Positions 16,075 through 23,290 of a stretch of 64,000 bases of DNA are shown here, piece by piece (position 1 is the first letter of the stretch; every line of letters starts with the position of its first letter). The notes beneath the pieces were generated by a model. It was not told the origin of the DNA, made no database searches, and saw only the letters and a program-made list of their open reading frames with translations. Where the stretch lies: positions 248,001 to 312,000 of the forward strand of contig WTFG01000001.1 of NCBI GenBank assembly GCA_009835005.1. The letters are read 5' to 3'. Made by a program: the position numbers and the translations under genes. The stretch comes from Flavobacteriaceae bacterium Ap0902. GTDB taxonomy: Bacteria; Bacteroidota; Bacteroidia; Flavobacteriales; Weeksellaceae.

Positions 16075-16635
16075 ATGAAATTATATTATTTATTTTCCCT
16101 CATCTTTTTAATACTCTCTTGTAAAAATGATGAATACAAAGAACTGGGTACTCATTATGTGTATCAACCTGATTTTGAAATGTTATTTGATGAGTATGGA
16201 ATTAGAGATAACGGTATATACAGAGGAGGATTAGTTGATTTTCCAGGTGGTGCAATGGTTATACCTCCGCATATTATAGACTATAAATACAACGAACAAT
16301 TTATTATCGCAAAATGTGAGTTTAATAAAAAAGACTTTTTTAAAGTCTTAAGTGCCATGCAACGTTTTAACAAAACTATAAATAAAAAAGACACACTAAC
16401 ATTCATCCCTAAATATAATCCACCATATCTTAATTCAAGTTTTTACAAAAAAAAATTTAATTCTGATTCTATATTTAATAACAATTTATATATAAAAAAT
16501 CTTAATAATTTTAAAATAAGTTATTATATTATTGATAAAAATACTGACATTATTTATGGTCCAATGAATTATAAGAAATTTAATTTAAAATATGATAGTT
16601 TAAACATTAAAATAGATTTAAAGGATTTTAAATAG
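16075..16635 (+). CDS. lipoprotein, candidate immunity to the EF-hand tip
   Basis: The 186-residue protein has a lipoprotein signal ending in the lipobox LSC (Cys at about residue 16: FLILSCKND). The mature part is rich in Lys, Asn and Tyr and has no motif I recognise; its sequence looks like a soluble beta-rich domain (HYVYQPDFEMLFDEYG, FIAKCEFNKKDFFKVL). It follows the tip with a two-base gap, so the two are very likely a unit. The lipoprotein location points to a target in the periplasm. Confidence 0.6.
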   Translation: MKLYYLFSLIFLILSCKNDEYKELGTHYVYQPDFEMLFDEYGIRDNGIYRGGLVDFPGGAMVIPPHIIDYKYNEQFIIAKCEFNKKDFFKVLSAMQRFNKTINKKDTLTFIPKYNPPYLNSSFYKKKFNSDSIFNNNLYIKNLNNFKISYYIIDKNTDIIYGPMNYKKFNLKYDSLNIKIDLKDFK

Positions 16636-16657
16636 ATTAAATTTTTTAAACAATAGG

Positions 16658-16783
16658 CGGATTCACACCCAACAATTTTGGAAAAAGTGATCTCTTTAAA
16701 ACAACCTTAATCGCCAGCGGAGGCGTAAGTGGAGGGATTTCCTCTACCATAGATAGCAGGCGGTAAATTTATAGGTGGTTTTA
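16658..16783 (+). repeat. constant box copy 5, disrupted by a 4-nt duplication
   Basis: It starts with the same leader as copy 3 (encoding GFTPNNFGKSDLFK) and contains the AGCGGAGGC core. At 16749-16756 the sequence ATAGATAG replaces the single ATAG of the other copies, which shifts the frame and creates an early stop. The following tip is therefore cut off from its own box. Confidence 0.85.
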
Positions 16784-17580
16784 TGACAGCCATAGAAGGA
16801 GGGAATTTCTTAACAGGAGCGTTAACTGGTGCGGTAGGAAGTGTGGCGGGATCTTTGAGTGCCGCGGCAAAACTAAATACCGCCTCTGGACTTCTTTTTG
16901 GCTCTATGGTTTCAGGCATGACCGCAGAACTCACTGGAGGCAACTTTTGGCAAGGTGCTGGCATTGGCTTTACCGTGGGGTTGTTGAATCATGAATTGCA
17001 TAGGGGTATTCAATCACTAAAAGAAAGAGGTTGGATAAGACAGCAATTAAAGGAAGCAGGATACAGTAATAGCAGGATAAGAGAATCATTGATGGGATTA
17101 GATAAGGCGGGGAGAGAAAATATGATTTTGGAAATAATGGGGAGGGTAAAAAATTTAAGATTATTAGAGGGGTTATATGATAAAGGTCTTCTTACTTTTG
17201 AAGCAACAATGGGAGATGATCCTTATGGTGACGGGGCAACAGCCAGAACGTCGGGAAATATTCACACTTCTAATGGAACTTCTGCAAACATAGAATTTTA
17301 TGATAGAGCGTTTAAAAGTTTATATTCACTAGCAAGAACAATTCACCATGAAGGAATTCACGTCCAACATTATAATAGTGGCTTGATGAATGCTTGGTAT
17401 GGCAGTGCAAGGAGCCATACTCATAGTATTAACACTTCAATGAAATATAGCTATCAAGTATCGGACTATTGGGCTAATTTATCTACTTATTATGCAACAG
17501 GTAGTATCTATTACTATGACAGAGCTAATAATTTTTATTTAAGGAATGCAAATCAAATCTGTTCTACATGTCTAAGATAG
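16783..17580 (+). CDS. displaced toxin tip with HEGIH metallopeptidase-like motif
   Basis: The ATG at 16783 lies just after the damaged box and is in the frame the box would have had without the 4-nt duplication. Residues 1-75 continue the glycine-rich RHS linker (GGNFLTGALTGAVGSVAG, TGGNFWQGAGIGFTVGLLNH). A helical linker follows (about residues 80-125). The C-terminal domain holds HHEGIHVQHY near residue 188, matching the zinc-binding HExxH pattern, with further His residues downstream (SHTHS). Toxin tips with metallopeptidase folds are known among polymorphic toxins; the zinc role here is inferred. The immunity candidate overlaps by 13 bases. Confidence 0.65.
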   Translation: MTAIEGGNFLTGALTGAVGSVAGSLSAAAKLNTASGLLFGSMVSGMTAELTGGNFWQGAGIGFTVGLLNHELHRGIQSLKERGWIRQQLKEAGYSNSRIRESLMGLDKAGRENMILEIMGRVKNLRLLEGLYDKGLLTFEATMGDDPYGDGATARTSGNIHTSNGTSANIEFYDRAFKSLYSLARTIHHEGIHVQHYNSGLMNAWYGSARSHTHSINTSMKYSYQVSDYWANLSTYYATGSIYYYDRANNFYLRNANQICSTCLR

Positions 17581-18374
17581 TATTATTTCTAGCTTTATTC
17601 TTCTTTTTCTCCTGTCAGGATAAAAATCAAAACGATTTTTCTCATGTTATAAAAGAAGATTATAAAACGGATGAAAACAAGAAAGGCTTTTCCCTCAAAT
17701 TAGATTCAGCGATATATTTTAAAAACCTCAATAGGATAGAAATAATGGGTAAAGTTGTAAATTATACAAAAGGTAAAATTTACTTTCCAGTCATACAAGA
17801 ACATCCCTATCTTGGAATTTATGACGACGGATACGAAAAAGAAACACTTAAATTTTATGGTTTTTTAATAAAAGGTTATGAAGAAGGAAAACTTGTAGAA
17901 ATACCTTGGGGACAAATACCTATGTATGGTTTTTATTCACCAGATATCGAAATAGATTTTGATAATTTAGAAAAAAAGTGGGATACTCTATTCAACTACT
18001 ATTTTACAATGAATAAAGGTAAAATAGAAAATTTAAAGAAAGAAGGTAAACCGATAAAAAATTCATTTAATTGGGTTTATCGATATGAATTATACGAAAA
18101 GAATAATTTTTTAATAAACCCTTATAGCCATAAAAATTTCAATATCATTCTGAATTGTGAAAAGTATATAAATCCATTTAATAACGAATATTCTTATAAT
18201 ACAGAATCCTTTTGTTTTGATGTAGATAATATTAGTGTGAGTTTAATTTCAGATTCCGTAGAATTCAAAAAAGAAATATTATTAGAAAATGATATAGAGT
18301 ATTTTAAGCAGAACCATATCCAAATTTTCAATGGAACTTTAGAAAGTAATAAAGTGTCTGTGATGAGGAAATAA
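17568..18374 (+). CDS. lipoprotein, candidate immunity to the metallopeptidase tip
   Basis: The 268-residue protein has a short hydrophobic signal (IVLFLALFFFFSC) ending in a lipobox Cys at about residue 16. It should be anchored to a membrane and face the periplasm or surface. The mature domain has beta-rich character (FSLKLDSAIYFKNLNRIEIMG, KIYFPVIQEHPYLG) and looks like an immunoglobulin-type or lipocalin-like fold, but I cannot assign a family. It overlaps the tip gene, which is the usual arrangement for toxin and immunity. A lipoprotein antidote suggests the protease acts outside the cytoplasm. Confidence 0.6.
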   Translation: MSKIVLFLALFFFFSCQDKNQNDFSHVIKEDYKTDENKKGFSLKLDSAIYFKNLNRIEIMGKVVNYTKGKIYFPVIQEHPYLGIYDDGYEKETLKFYGFLIKGYEEGKLVEIPWGQIPMYGFYSPDIEIDFDNLEKKWDTLFNYYFTMNKGKIENLKKEGKPIKNSFNWVYRYELYEKNNFLINPYSHKNFNIILNCEKYINPFNNEYSYNTESFCFDVDNISVSLISDSVEFKKEILLENDIEYFKQNHIQIFNGTLESNKVSVMRK

Positions 18375-18404
18375 ATGTTATGTTTGTAGACAAGAGTTTT
18401 TAAC

Positions 18405-18465
18405 TTTTTGGCAAGGTGCTGCCATAGGACTTACTGTGGGGTGGTTGAACCATTACTTGCATAAG
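18405..18465 (+). repeat. second constant segment (FWQGA...LNH), copy 2
   Basis: This stretch encodes FWQGAAIGLTVGWLNHYLH and matches 16947-17005, which encodes FWQGAGIGFTVGLLNHELH in the metallopeptidase tip. It is a second exchange point located downstream of the main box. Only this short piece precedes the next tip. Confidence 0.8.
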
Positions 18466-18948
18466 ATAGAAAGAAAATATGAAATAAACATTTTACATGA
18501 TTATGAAGGAGCGGAAGGAGCGGGACATCAGGCAATTGCTTTTGAGACTAAGGACGGGAAATTACGATATTTTTCTAGAGACGGTGTACAAAATGAGAAT
18601 AACTATAACACCTATGGAGAACCTGAGTTTACAGATTTGACATTTGAGAGTATTGCTGAAATTCAGAACTATTATACAACTGAGGTGTCTCAAGGAAAAT
18701 TATATGATCAGGTTGATGTGTATAAGGCTACTCGTGCCCAAATTGAAAGAGGAATACAATATGCTAAAAATGCCGTTAAAACAAATTATAATATTCTTTG
18801 GAATAATTGTTCATCTCTAGTAGAAAGAGCATTAATGAATACATATGGCGGAAAAATTTATTCAGGTATGGCAATACCAAATCTAAACTTAACAATTAAC
18901 AGAGGAATTTTTTATAAATATTATGATAGAACTTATAAAATCCAATAA
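18436..18948 (+). CDS. displaced toxin tip, permuted papain/NlpC-like
   Basis: A GTG at 18436 lies inside the second constant segment; the frame is open further upstream with no better start. After the LNHYLH junction, the roughly 155-residue domain has GAEGAGHQAIAFETKDG early (His near residue 33) and ILWNNCSSLVERAL late (Cys near residue 135). The order His, then Asn-Cys on a helix, is that of the circularly permuted NlpC/P60 (LRAT-like, NC) papain fold. Such enzymes act as amidases, peptidases or acyltransferases. The assignment rests on these two motifs only. The membrane-anchored immunity candidate overlaps by 26 bases. Confidence 0.6.
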   Translation: MGWLNHYLHKIERKYEINILHDYEGAEGAGHQAIAFETKDGKLRYFSRDGVQNENNYNTYGEPEFTDLTFESIAEIQNYYTTEVSQGKLYDQVDVYKATRAQIERGIQYAKNAVKTNYNILWNNCSSLVERALMNTYGGKIYSGMAIPNLNLTINRGIFYKYYDRTYKIQ

Positions 18949-19447
18949 AATTAAATTTGGAATCTTATTATGCATATCTGTATGTATTTTGGTGATTATC
19001 ATGATCTTTAAGTATAGGAAAAATAATGTTTTGTACCCTACTAGTATAGATAAAGCAAGAGAATATAAAACACTTATTGATGTTTATAAGCCCAATAAAA
19101 GTACATTTCAGATTTTAAATGATACCTTCTCTGTTAATGAAGCATGGTCAGGGTATTTACTGACCCCAAGAGATGATAATGGGAATAGAGAAATAATGAA
19201 AGACATAAAACTGTTTAATGTTTCAATTATTAATAAATACGATGAACCTTATTTATATATCACAGAGGATATAGATTTAAATTTTTATTTTGAAATGAAT
19301 AGTAGAAGAATTCGTGGAGGCTTAAGAAGTAATATTTTAAATGGCCAATTAAAAAATAACAAATTAGATACGGTAAAGTTATTCTTCTATAGATACAATA
19401 GAGATGAAGAAACCATTCTGGATAGTTTAAGTTTTATAAAACAGTAG
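18923..19447 (+). CDS. single-span membrane protein, candidate immunity to the papain-like tip
   Basis: The 174-residue protein has one N-terminal membrane segment at residues 11-30 (KFGILLCISVCILVIIMIF) flanked by Lys and Arg. A roughly 140-residue domain follows that should lie in the periplasm (YPTSIDKAREYKTLIDVYKP, SVNEAWSGYLLTP). There is no family I recognise. It starts inside the 3' end of the tip gene. A periplasmic antidote matches a papain-like enzyme that might attack cell-wall peptides or envelope lipids. Confidence 0.6.
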   Translation: MIELIKSNKIKFGILLCISVCILVIIMIFKYRKNNVLYPTSIDKAREYKTLIDVYKPNKSTFQILNDTFSVNEAWSGYLLTPRDDNGNREIMKDIKLFNVSIINKYDEPYLYITEDIDLNFYFEMNSRRIRGGLRSNILNGQLKNNKLDTVKLFFYRYNRDEETILDSLSFIKQ

Positions 19448-19829
19448 TAAGATTTGGACTGAGTTTGGACATGAATATGTTGACGGTGGTTATGGCGTAA
19501 GGTATGATAACCAGGGTGGTGGATTGATAGATTTAACCGGTGAAATAACTTCTTTATTTATTGGATATGGTGAGTTAAAAATTGGATTAAATTCATTAAA
19601 ATTGGCAACTGGTGGACTGAAACAATGGATTAGATTTTATGGGAAATCCTATAGTCATGTTGGACAGTTCAAAACTTATAGTACAAGATGGGGTGCTGGT
19701 GGTGATTACTGGAAAAAAATAGGCAGTACTGTATTACAAAAGTGGAACAGAAATTTGAGACAAATGAGACTACCTGGTAATAATTGGAGAGTTAAAGATT
19801 CAGGGCATTTTCATTGGAAAAAAAGATAG
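19438..19829 (+). pseudogene. headless toxin tip ending in GHFHW
   Basis: A frame open from 19438 carries coding-like sequence (KIWTEFGHEYVDGGYGVRYDNQGGG) directly after the previous immunity gene, but no ATG precedes it. The first usable start is a TTG at 19524. The fragment has a glycine-rich middle and a compact basic C-terminal domain (WNRNLRQMRLPGNNWRVKDSGHFHWKKR). The closing GHFHW resembles the conserved His-rich ends of several small polymorphic toxin nucleases, but I cannot assign the family. It lacks any constant box, so it looks like a tip stranded after loss of its 5' part. A soluble immunity candidate follows. Confidence 0.55.
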
Positions 19830-19834
19830 AAACA

Positions 19835-20179
19835 ATGAAATATTTACAATTTAATTCACCTTGGGAAAATTTTAACAAAAGAAAATTTAATTTAGTAGAA
19901 AAAATTATTTTTGCTCTAAAACTTTCCTCTAATCCTGATTATGATCAATATAAAATAGATGAGGTTCGTATTTGGCTCATAGAATTTGATGAAGAGGATA
20001 TACCCATTAGAGAAATAGGTTTAAAAGAAAACGGTGAAGTTATTTTAAAAATGCCTTTCAAGAAAAATTATGGATTTTGGACAGATAATATACTCAAATA
20101 TTCTGATTTTATAGAGCGTTTTTCGGCAGAGCCTATAGATGCAATATTCTTTAATGAAAAGTGGAATGAATTAGAATGA
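19835..20179 (+). CDS. soluble protein, candidate immunity to the GHFHW tip
   Basis: I chose the ATG at 19835 (MKYLQFNSPWENF); an in-frame start at 19814 would overlap the toxin. The 114-residue protein has no signal or membrane segment and is rich in Glu, Asp, Phe and Trp (RIWLIEFDEEDIPIREIG, KKNYGFWTDNILKYSDF). A small acidic cytosolic partner is what one expects for a basic nuclease-type toxin. It is the only clearly cytosolic immunity candidate in the array. It overlaps the next ORF as ATGA. Confidence 0.6.
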   Translation: MKYLQFNSPWENFNKRKFNLVEKIIFALKLSSNPDYDQYKIDEVRIWLIEFDEEDIPIREIGLKENGEVILKMPFKKNYGFWTDNILKYSDFIERFSAEPIDAIFFNEKWNELE

Positions 20180-20415
20180 AAACAGTCTGGTCAAAAGAAA
20201 TAGTTGAGGACTTGCAATGGATGGGTGGAAATATATTTGATAACAAATGTGCACTTAAAAGTGCATATAACCCTCAAGATTTTTATTCAAATAGAATCGG
20301 GGCAAAATATCGATTTTATGAATTAATAAATAGAGGGTTTAAAACTGGTATGAATATAGGTAACAATTTTGCAATAAGATTTACAAATTATATATATGGG
20401 TTGGGTTGGAACTAA
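20176..20415 (+). CDS. short unknown ORF, possible tip remnant
   Basis: This 79-residue frame begins at an ATG overlapping the previous stop (ATGA). It has no signal peptide and a mixed aromatic and basic composition (NKCALKSAYNPQDFYSNRIGAKYRFYELINRG). It sits exactly where the array pattern predicts a toxin tip, before a lipoprotein that overlaps its 3' end by 20 bases. It may be the C-terminal end of a tip whose beginning was lost. It could also be a chance ORF. Confidence 0.4.
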   Translation: MKTVWSKEIVEDLQWMGGNIFDNKCALKSAYNPQDFYSNRIGAKYRFYELINRGFKTGMNIGNNFAIRFTNYIYGLGWN

Positions 20416-20698
20416 AATAGCGGTTATACTTTTATTATTATTATTTGCTTCCTGCAGAGGGGATGAGAATTTTAGAAAAAAAATAAAACCTATAAAAGAA
20501 GGGATGCATCTGAATGAAGTAGAAAGTATTCTTGGGAAGCCTTTTAAATTTTATGAGACTAATAGAATAAAAAGTGAAAATCTAATTTTTTACCAATATA
20601 AATCAGATTGTTGGTATGATTCAAAATTTGAAATAATCTTTAACAAAAAAGATAGTTTGGTTATAAGTTATGGTTTTGAAGATCCTCTTTTATTTTAA
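20396..20698 (+). CDS. BamE-like lipoprotein, candidate immunity
   Basis: The 100-residue protein has a lipoprotein signal (AVILLLLLFASC) with the lipobox Cys at about residue 20. The mature part carries IKEGMHLNEVESILGKPF, the hallmark of the SmpA/OmlA (BamE-like) fold, in which a G-M-x-xx-EV-xx-LG-P helix-turn is typical. Small BamE-like lipoproteins are common as inhibitors and envelope factors. As the last intact gene of the array, directly before a broken constant box, it is probably an orphan immunity protein, perhaps kept for protection against kin that carry the matching toxin. Confidence 0.6.
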   Translation: MGWVGTKIAVILLLLLFASCRGDENFRKKIKPIKEGMHLNEVESILGKPFKFYETNRIKSENLIFYQYKSDCWYDSKFEIIFNKKDSLVISYGFEDPLLF

Positions 20699-20720
20699 AA
20701 AAATATTAGATAAAGTAGAT

Positions 20721-20870
20721 GGTAGATTTATGCCCAACAATTTTGGAGAAAGAGATAACTTTAAAGCTCTTATAATCGCCAGCGGAGCCTAAGCGGAGGG
20801 GTATCCTCCACCATAGCAGGAGGTAAATTTATAGATGGTTTTAAACAAGGATTAATCACCAGTGGGCACT
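20721..20870 (+). repeat. terminal degenerate constant box copy 6
   Basis: The leader (encoding FMPNNFGERDNFK) and core of the constant box are recognisable. However, the core reads GCGGAGCCTAAGCGG where others read GCGGAGGCGTAAGCGG, which breaks the frame, and a stop follows soon after the ITSG-encoding part (20871). No tip follows. It marks the 3' limit of the array. Confidence 0.85.
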
Positions 20871-20914
20871 AAACGCCACCCAATAAGTAAAAAACAACCC
20901 TCAGAATTTATCCG

Positions 20915-20922
20915 TAAATTTG
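20915..20922 (+). promoter_or_regulatory. -7 box TAAATTTG upstream of the DUF2480 gene
   Basis: TAAATTTG fits the Bacteroidota -7 consensus TAnnTTTG and lies 32 bases before the ATG. The -33 element is not clear. Confidence 0.55.
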
Positions 20923-20954
20923 AATCAGTCAATTAATTATATATACATCAAATT

Positions 20955-21464
20955 ATGAGTGACGAGATTGTTAACCGTGTTGCCAAAAGCCCTTTGGTAA
21001 CCATAGATTTAGAATCATTATATCCCAAAAATAAAAGAATTCAATTAGATATTGCCGATTGGTTGCATGAAGGCTTGCTATTAAGAGAAAAAGAATTTCG
21101 CCAGGCGCTCAAAGAGCATGATTGGACACAATATCAAGACGCCTATGTAGCCATGCACTGTTCCACAGATGCCATATTGCCAGGTTGGACCTATATATTA
21201 GTCACCACATTTCTACAACCCTATGCCAAAAAGATAGTAAAAGGTGATTTATACATGCTAGATCAAATGTTGTACACAGAGATTATAGACAACCTAGACA
21301 CCGTGCCCTACCAAGACCAAAAAGTCATAATAAAAGGCTGCAGCAAAATCAAAGTTCCAGACAACGCTTTTCTACTGCTCACACAGAAATTAATACCCGT
21401 AGTTAGTTCTCTCATGTTTGGAGAAGCATGTAGTACAGTCCCTTTATATAAAAGAAAACGTTAA
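20955..21464 (+). CDS. DUF2480 family protein
   Basis: The 169-residue soluble protein matches, by its start (NRVAKSPLVTIDLESLYP) and the conserved stretch IADWLHEGLLLREKEFRQALKEHDW, the DUF2480 family found almost only in Bacteroidota. The conserved segments CSTDAILPGWTYILV and VIIKGC are also typical. The biochemical role is unknown. It is the first core gene after the toxin array and has its own promoter. It is followed by 229 bases of AT-rich intergenic DNA containing the peroxiredoxin promoter. Confidence 0.85.
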   Translation: MSDEIVNRVAKSPLVTIDLESLYPKNKRIQLDIADWLHEGLLLREKEFRQALKEHDWTQYQDAYVAMHCSTDAILPGWTYILVTTFLQPYAKKIVKGDLYMLDQMLYTEIIDNLDTVPYQDQKVIIKGCSKIKVPDNAFLLLTQKLIPVVSSLMFGEACSTVPLYKRKR

Positions 21465-21651
21465 CAACATATTAAACAAAGATTAATCATGTAAAATACT
21501 GTATATATGGCAGATAATTTGCTATATATAATATGTATAATATTGAAAGTGGATAGAAAAAATTAATAAGTGAAAAGCTTAGCTATAAATTAAATTTATA
21601 TTGTTGTAGGTATTAAATATAAAAAATTTATAGTTTATTCAGTTTAATATG

Positions 21652-21659
21652 TAACTTTG
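21652..21659 (+). promoter_or_regulatory. -7 box TAACTTTG upstream of peroxiredoxin
   Basis: TAACTTTG fits TAnnTTTG and lies 34 bases before the ATG at 21694. The rest of 21465-21693 is AT-rich with no gene. Confidence 0.6.
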
Positions 21660-21693
21660 TAATAGAAATAAACAATAATAAAAATAAATAATT

Positions 21694-22332
21694 ATGTCAA
21701 ACGTAGGTAAGAATTTTCCAAATATCACAGTAAACGCCATGGACGAAATGGGAGATACATTCAAAATCAATGTATTCCAAAAAGCAAGAGAAGAAAAGAA
21801 AAAAGTTCTTTTATTCTGGTATCCAAAAGATTTCACATTTGTATGCCCAACAGAAATTCACGCTTTTCAAGAAGCATTAGAAGAATTTGAAAAAAGAAAC
21901 ACCATTGTCATAGGAGCATCATGTGACACAGCAGAAGTCCACTTCGCATGGTTAAGCACTTCCAAAGATGAAGGAGGGATAGAAGGCGTTACCTTCCCAA
22001 TCCTATCAGATAGCAATAGAAATCTATCCTCTGCATTAGGGATTTTAGACACCACAGAAGGTGAGTATGACGAGGAAACAGACACCTTATTACTAGAAGG
22101 TGATAGCGTGACATACCGTGCTACATACCTATTAGACGAAGAAGGACGCGTATTCCACGAAAGTGTAAACGATATGCCACTAGGACGTAACGTGAATGAA
22201 TACATACGCTTAATAGACGGATACACCCACTTCCAGCAAAATGGAGAAGTATGTCCAGCCAACTGGGAAGAAGGAAAAGACGCTATGAAAGCAGATAGCA
22301 AAGGAGTAAAAGAATATCTTTCTACACACTAA
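21694..22332 (+). CDS. 2-Cys peroxiredoxin (AhpC/Prx type)
   Basis: The 212-residue enzyme reduces hydrogen and organic peroxides in the cytoplasm. The peroxidatic cysteine is Cys 51 in FTFVCPTE, and the resolving cysteine is Cys 187 in GEVCPANW, giving a typical 2-Cys dimer. FWYPKDF and the GVTFPILSD segment are conserved family features. A thioredoxin gene 88 bases downstream could be its reductant. An intrinsic terminator between them suggests the peroxiredoxin is made in excess over the thioredoxin. Confidence 0.95.
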   Translation: MSNVGKNFPNITVNAMDEMGDTFKINVFQKAREEKKKVLLFWYPKDFTFVCPTEIHAFQEALEEFEKRNTIVIGASCDTAEVHFAWLSTSKDEGGIEGVTFPILSDSNRNLSSALGILDTTEGEYDEETDTLLLEGDSVTYRATYLLDEEGRVFHESVNDMPLGRNVNEYIRLIDGYTHFQQNGEVCPANWEEGKDAMKADSKGVKEYLSTH

Positions 22333-22367
22333 GCACTGCACCACAGCAAGCATTAAATAAAATTAGA

Positions 22368-22396
22368 AGCCGTGCGCATTATGCGGCGGCTTTTTT
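22368..22396 (+). terminator. intrinsic terminator after peroxiredoxin
   Basis: A GC-rich hairpin (arms AGCCGTGCGCA and TGCGGCGGCT with one unpaired base) is followed by six T. It precedes the thioredoxin gene, so it likely attenuates rather than ends all transcription. Confidence 0.75.
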
Positions 22397-22420
22397 GTAG
22401 AACCAAAATAATTGAAGAAA

Positions 22421-22732
22421 ATGAAAGAATTAGATCAAGATAATTTACAAGAAGTATTAAGCGAAAATCCCAACGTATTTGTACAATACGGAGCAGGATG
22501 GTGTGGTAACTGCAAAATCATGAAACCAAAATTCAAGAAATTTGCAAGAGACACAGAAGGAGCAGAATTCATCTACGTAGATGCAGAGAAGTTCCCAGAA
22601 TCAAGAAAATTGGCCAAAGTAGACAACCTGCCAACATTCGCATATTTCAAAAACGGAGAAGTTCAAAAACAAGTACAAACCAACAAAGCAGATGTGCTTA
22701 AAACTTTTATAGATGAGGCTACCATTGATTAA
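22421..22732 (+). CDS. thioredoxin-family protein
   Basis: The protein has 103 residues from the ATG at 22421; an upstream TTG at 22412 would add three residues. It has the thioredoxin fold with the active site WCGNC (Cys 28 and Cys 31), a cis-proline region (NLPTFAYFKNG) and a C-terminal helix. The site differs from the classic WCGPC by Asn in place of Pro, which changes redox potential. Its 3' end overlaps the DUF6952-like gene by 20 bases. With the upstream peroxiredoxin it forms a peroxide-defence cluster. Confidence 0.9.
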   Translation: MKELDQDNLQEVLSENPNVFVQYGAGWCGNCKIMKPKFKKFARDTEGAEFIYVDAEKFPESRKLAKVDNLPTFAYFKNGEVQKQVQTNKADVLKTFIDEATID

Positions 22733-22970
22733 ACACATTACAAATTTCATAGCAGAGAACGATCAAGACTATGTATTAGAAACCATAGAAACCTTGGAGA
22801 ATCTCATAGAAAGTGACAATGTCAAAGACGAAGAATTAGACGTAATTGGCGAATTATTATCCAACTTTTATGGCGCTATAGAAGTAGATAAAACCATCAA
22901 AGAAGGAAAATCACAAAGAGAAGCACTCAATGAATTTATGGGGCGTGTCGTAGGCTGCATAGATCGATAA
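22713..22970 (+). CDS. DUF6952-like small protein
   Basis: The 85-residue acidic protein starts inside the thioredoxin gene, so the two are co-translated. It is predicted to be all helical (DYVLETIETLENLIE, ELLSNFYGAIEVDKTIKEGKSQREALNEFMGRV). I recall this small family as a constant neighbour of the peroxiredoxin-thioredoxin pair in flavobacteria. The function is unknown. Confidence 0.75.
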   Translation: MRLPLIKHITNFIAENDQDYVLETIETLENLIESDNVKDEELDVIGELLSNFYGAIEVDKTIKEGKSQREALNEFMGRVVGCIDR

Positions 22971-22979
22971 GAAAATTTA

Positions 22980-23020
22980 GGGCGACCACACTGGCTGTCC
23001 GCTCTATCTTACACTTAGGT
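22980..23020. repeat. REP-like interspersed repeat, 5' half
   Basis: The stretch GGGCGACC...GGCTGTCCGCTCTATCTT resembles the first half of an interspersed repeat common between flavobacterial genes, typically GGGCG...GGTCGGGCTTTCCGCTATATCTT. A fuller copy lies at 48985-49082. The remaining bases to 23290 hold a terminator and the pgi promoter and no gene. Confidence 0.45.
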
Positions 23021-23033
23021 GCTTATAAAAAAT

Positions 23034-23087
23034 AGGCAAAAAAGGAATTTGCACTAAGGTGCGCCATTCTTTTTTGCCTTTTTTTAT
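23034..23087 (+). terminator. intrinsic terminator after the thioredoxin cluster
   Basis: Arms at 23034-23048 and 23066-23079 (AGGCAAAAAAGGAAT with ATTCTTTTTTGCCT) pair almost fully, and an inner GCAC/GTGC pairing closes the loop. A run of T follows. Confidence 0.7.
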
Positions 23088-23263
23088 GCACGCACCCAAG
23101 CATAAGGATGCCACTACCATCCAGGTCGCGTACCGTATCGCATTCAGATGCCCAACCCAGCATAAACCCAACCATCCAAAAACCTAGAAAAACCAAGTTT
23201 AAAAAACATAAAATATTAATTAAAATATCATATATCAACCTTCTATAACGGCATCATATTTTG

Positions 23264-23271
23264 TAAATTTG
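23264..23271 (+). promoter_or_regulatory. -7 box TAAATTTG upstream of pgi
   Basis: TAAATTTG fits TAnnTTTG and lies 19 bases before the pgi ATG at 23291. Confidence 0.55.
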
Positions 23272-23290
23272 GCTAACTAACCAATTGATT

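Noticed and set aside
10711..20870. CRISPR array suggested by repeated units
   Set aside because: Repeats are about 150 bp, coding, irregularly spaced by up to 3.7 kb and not accompanied by cas genes.
21867..22301. 144-codon frame opposite the peroxiredoxin gene
   Set aside because: Antisense to a clear peroxiredoxin, with no recognisable motif and no promoter.
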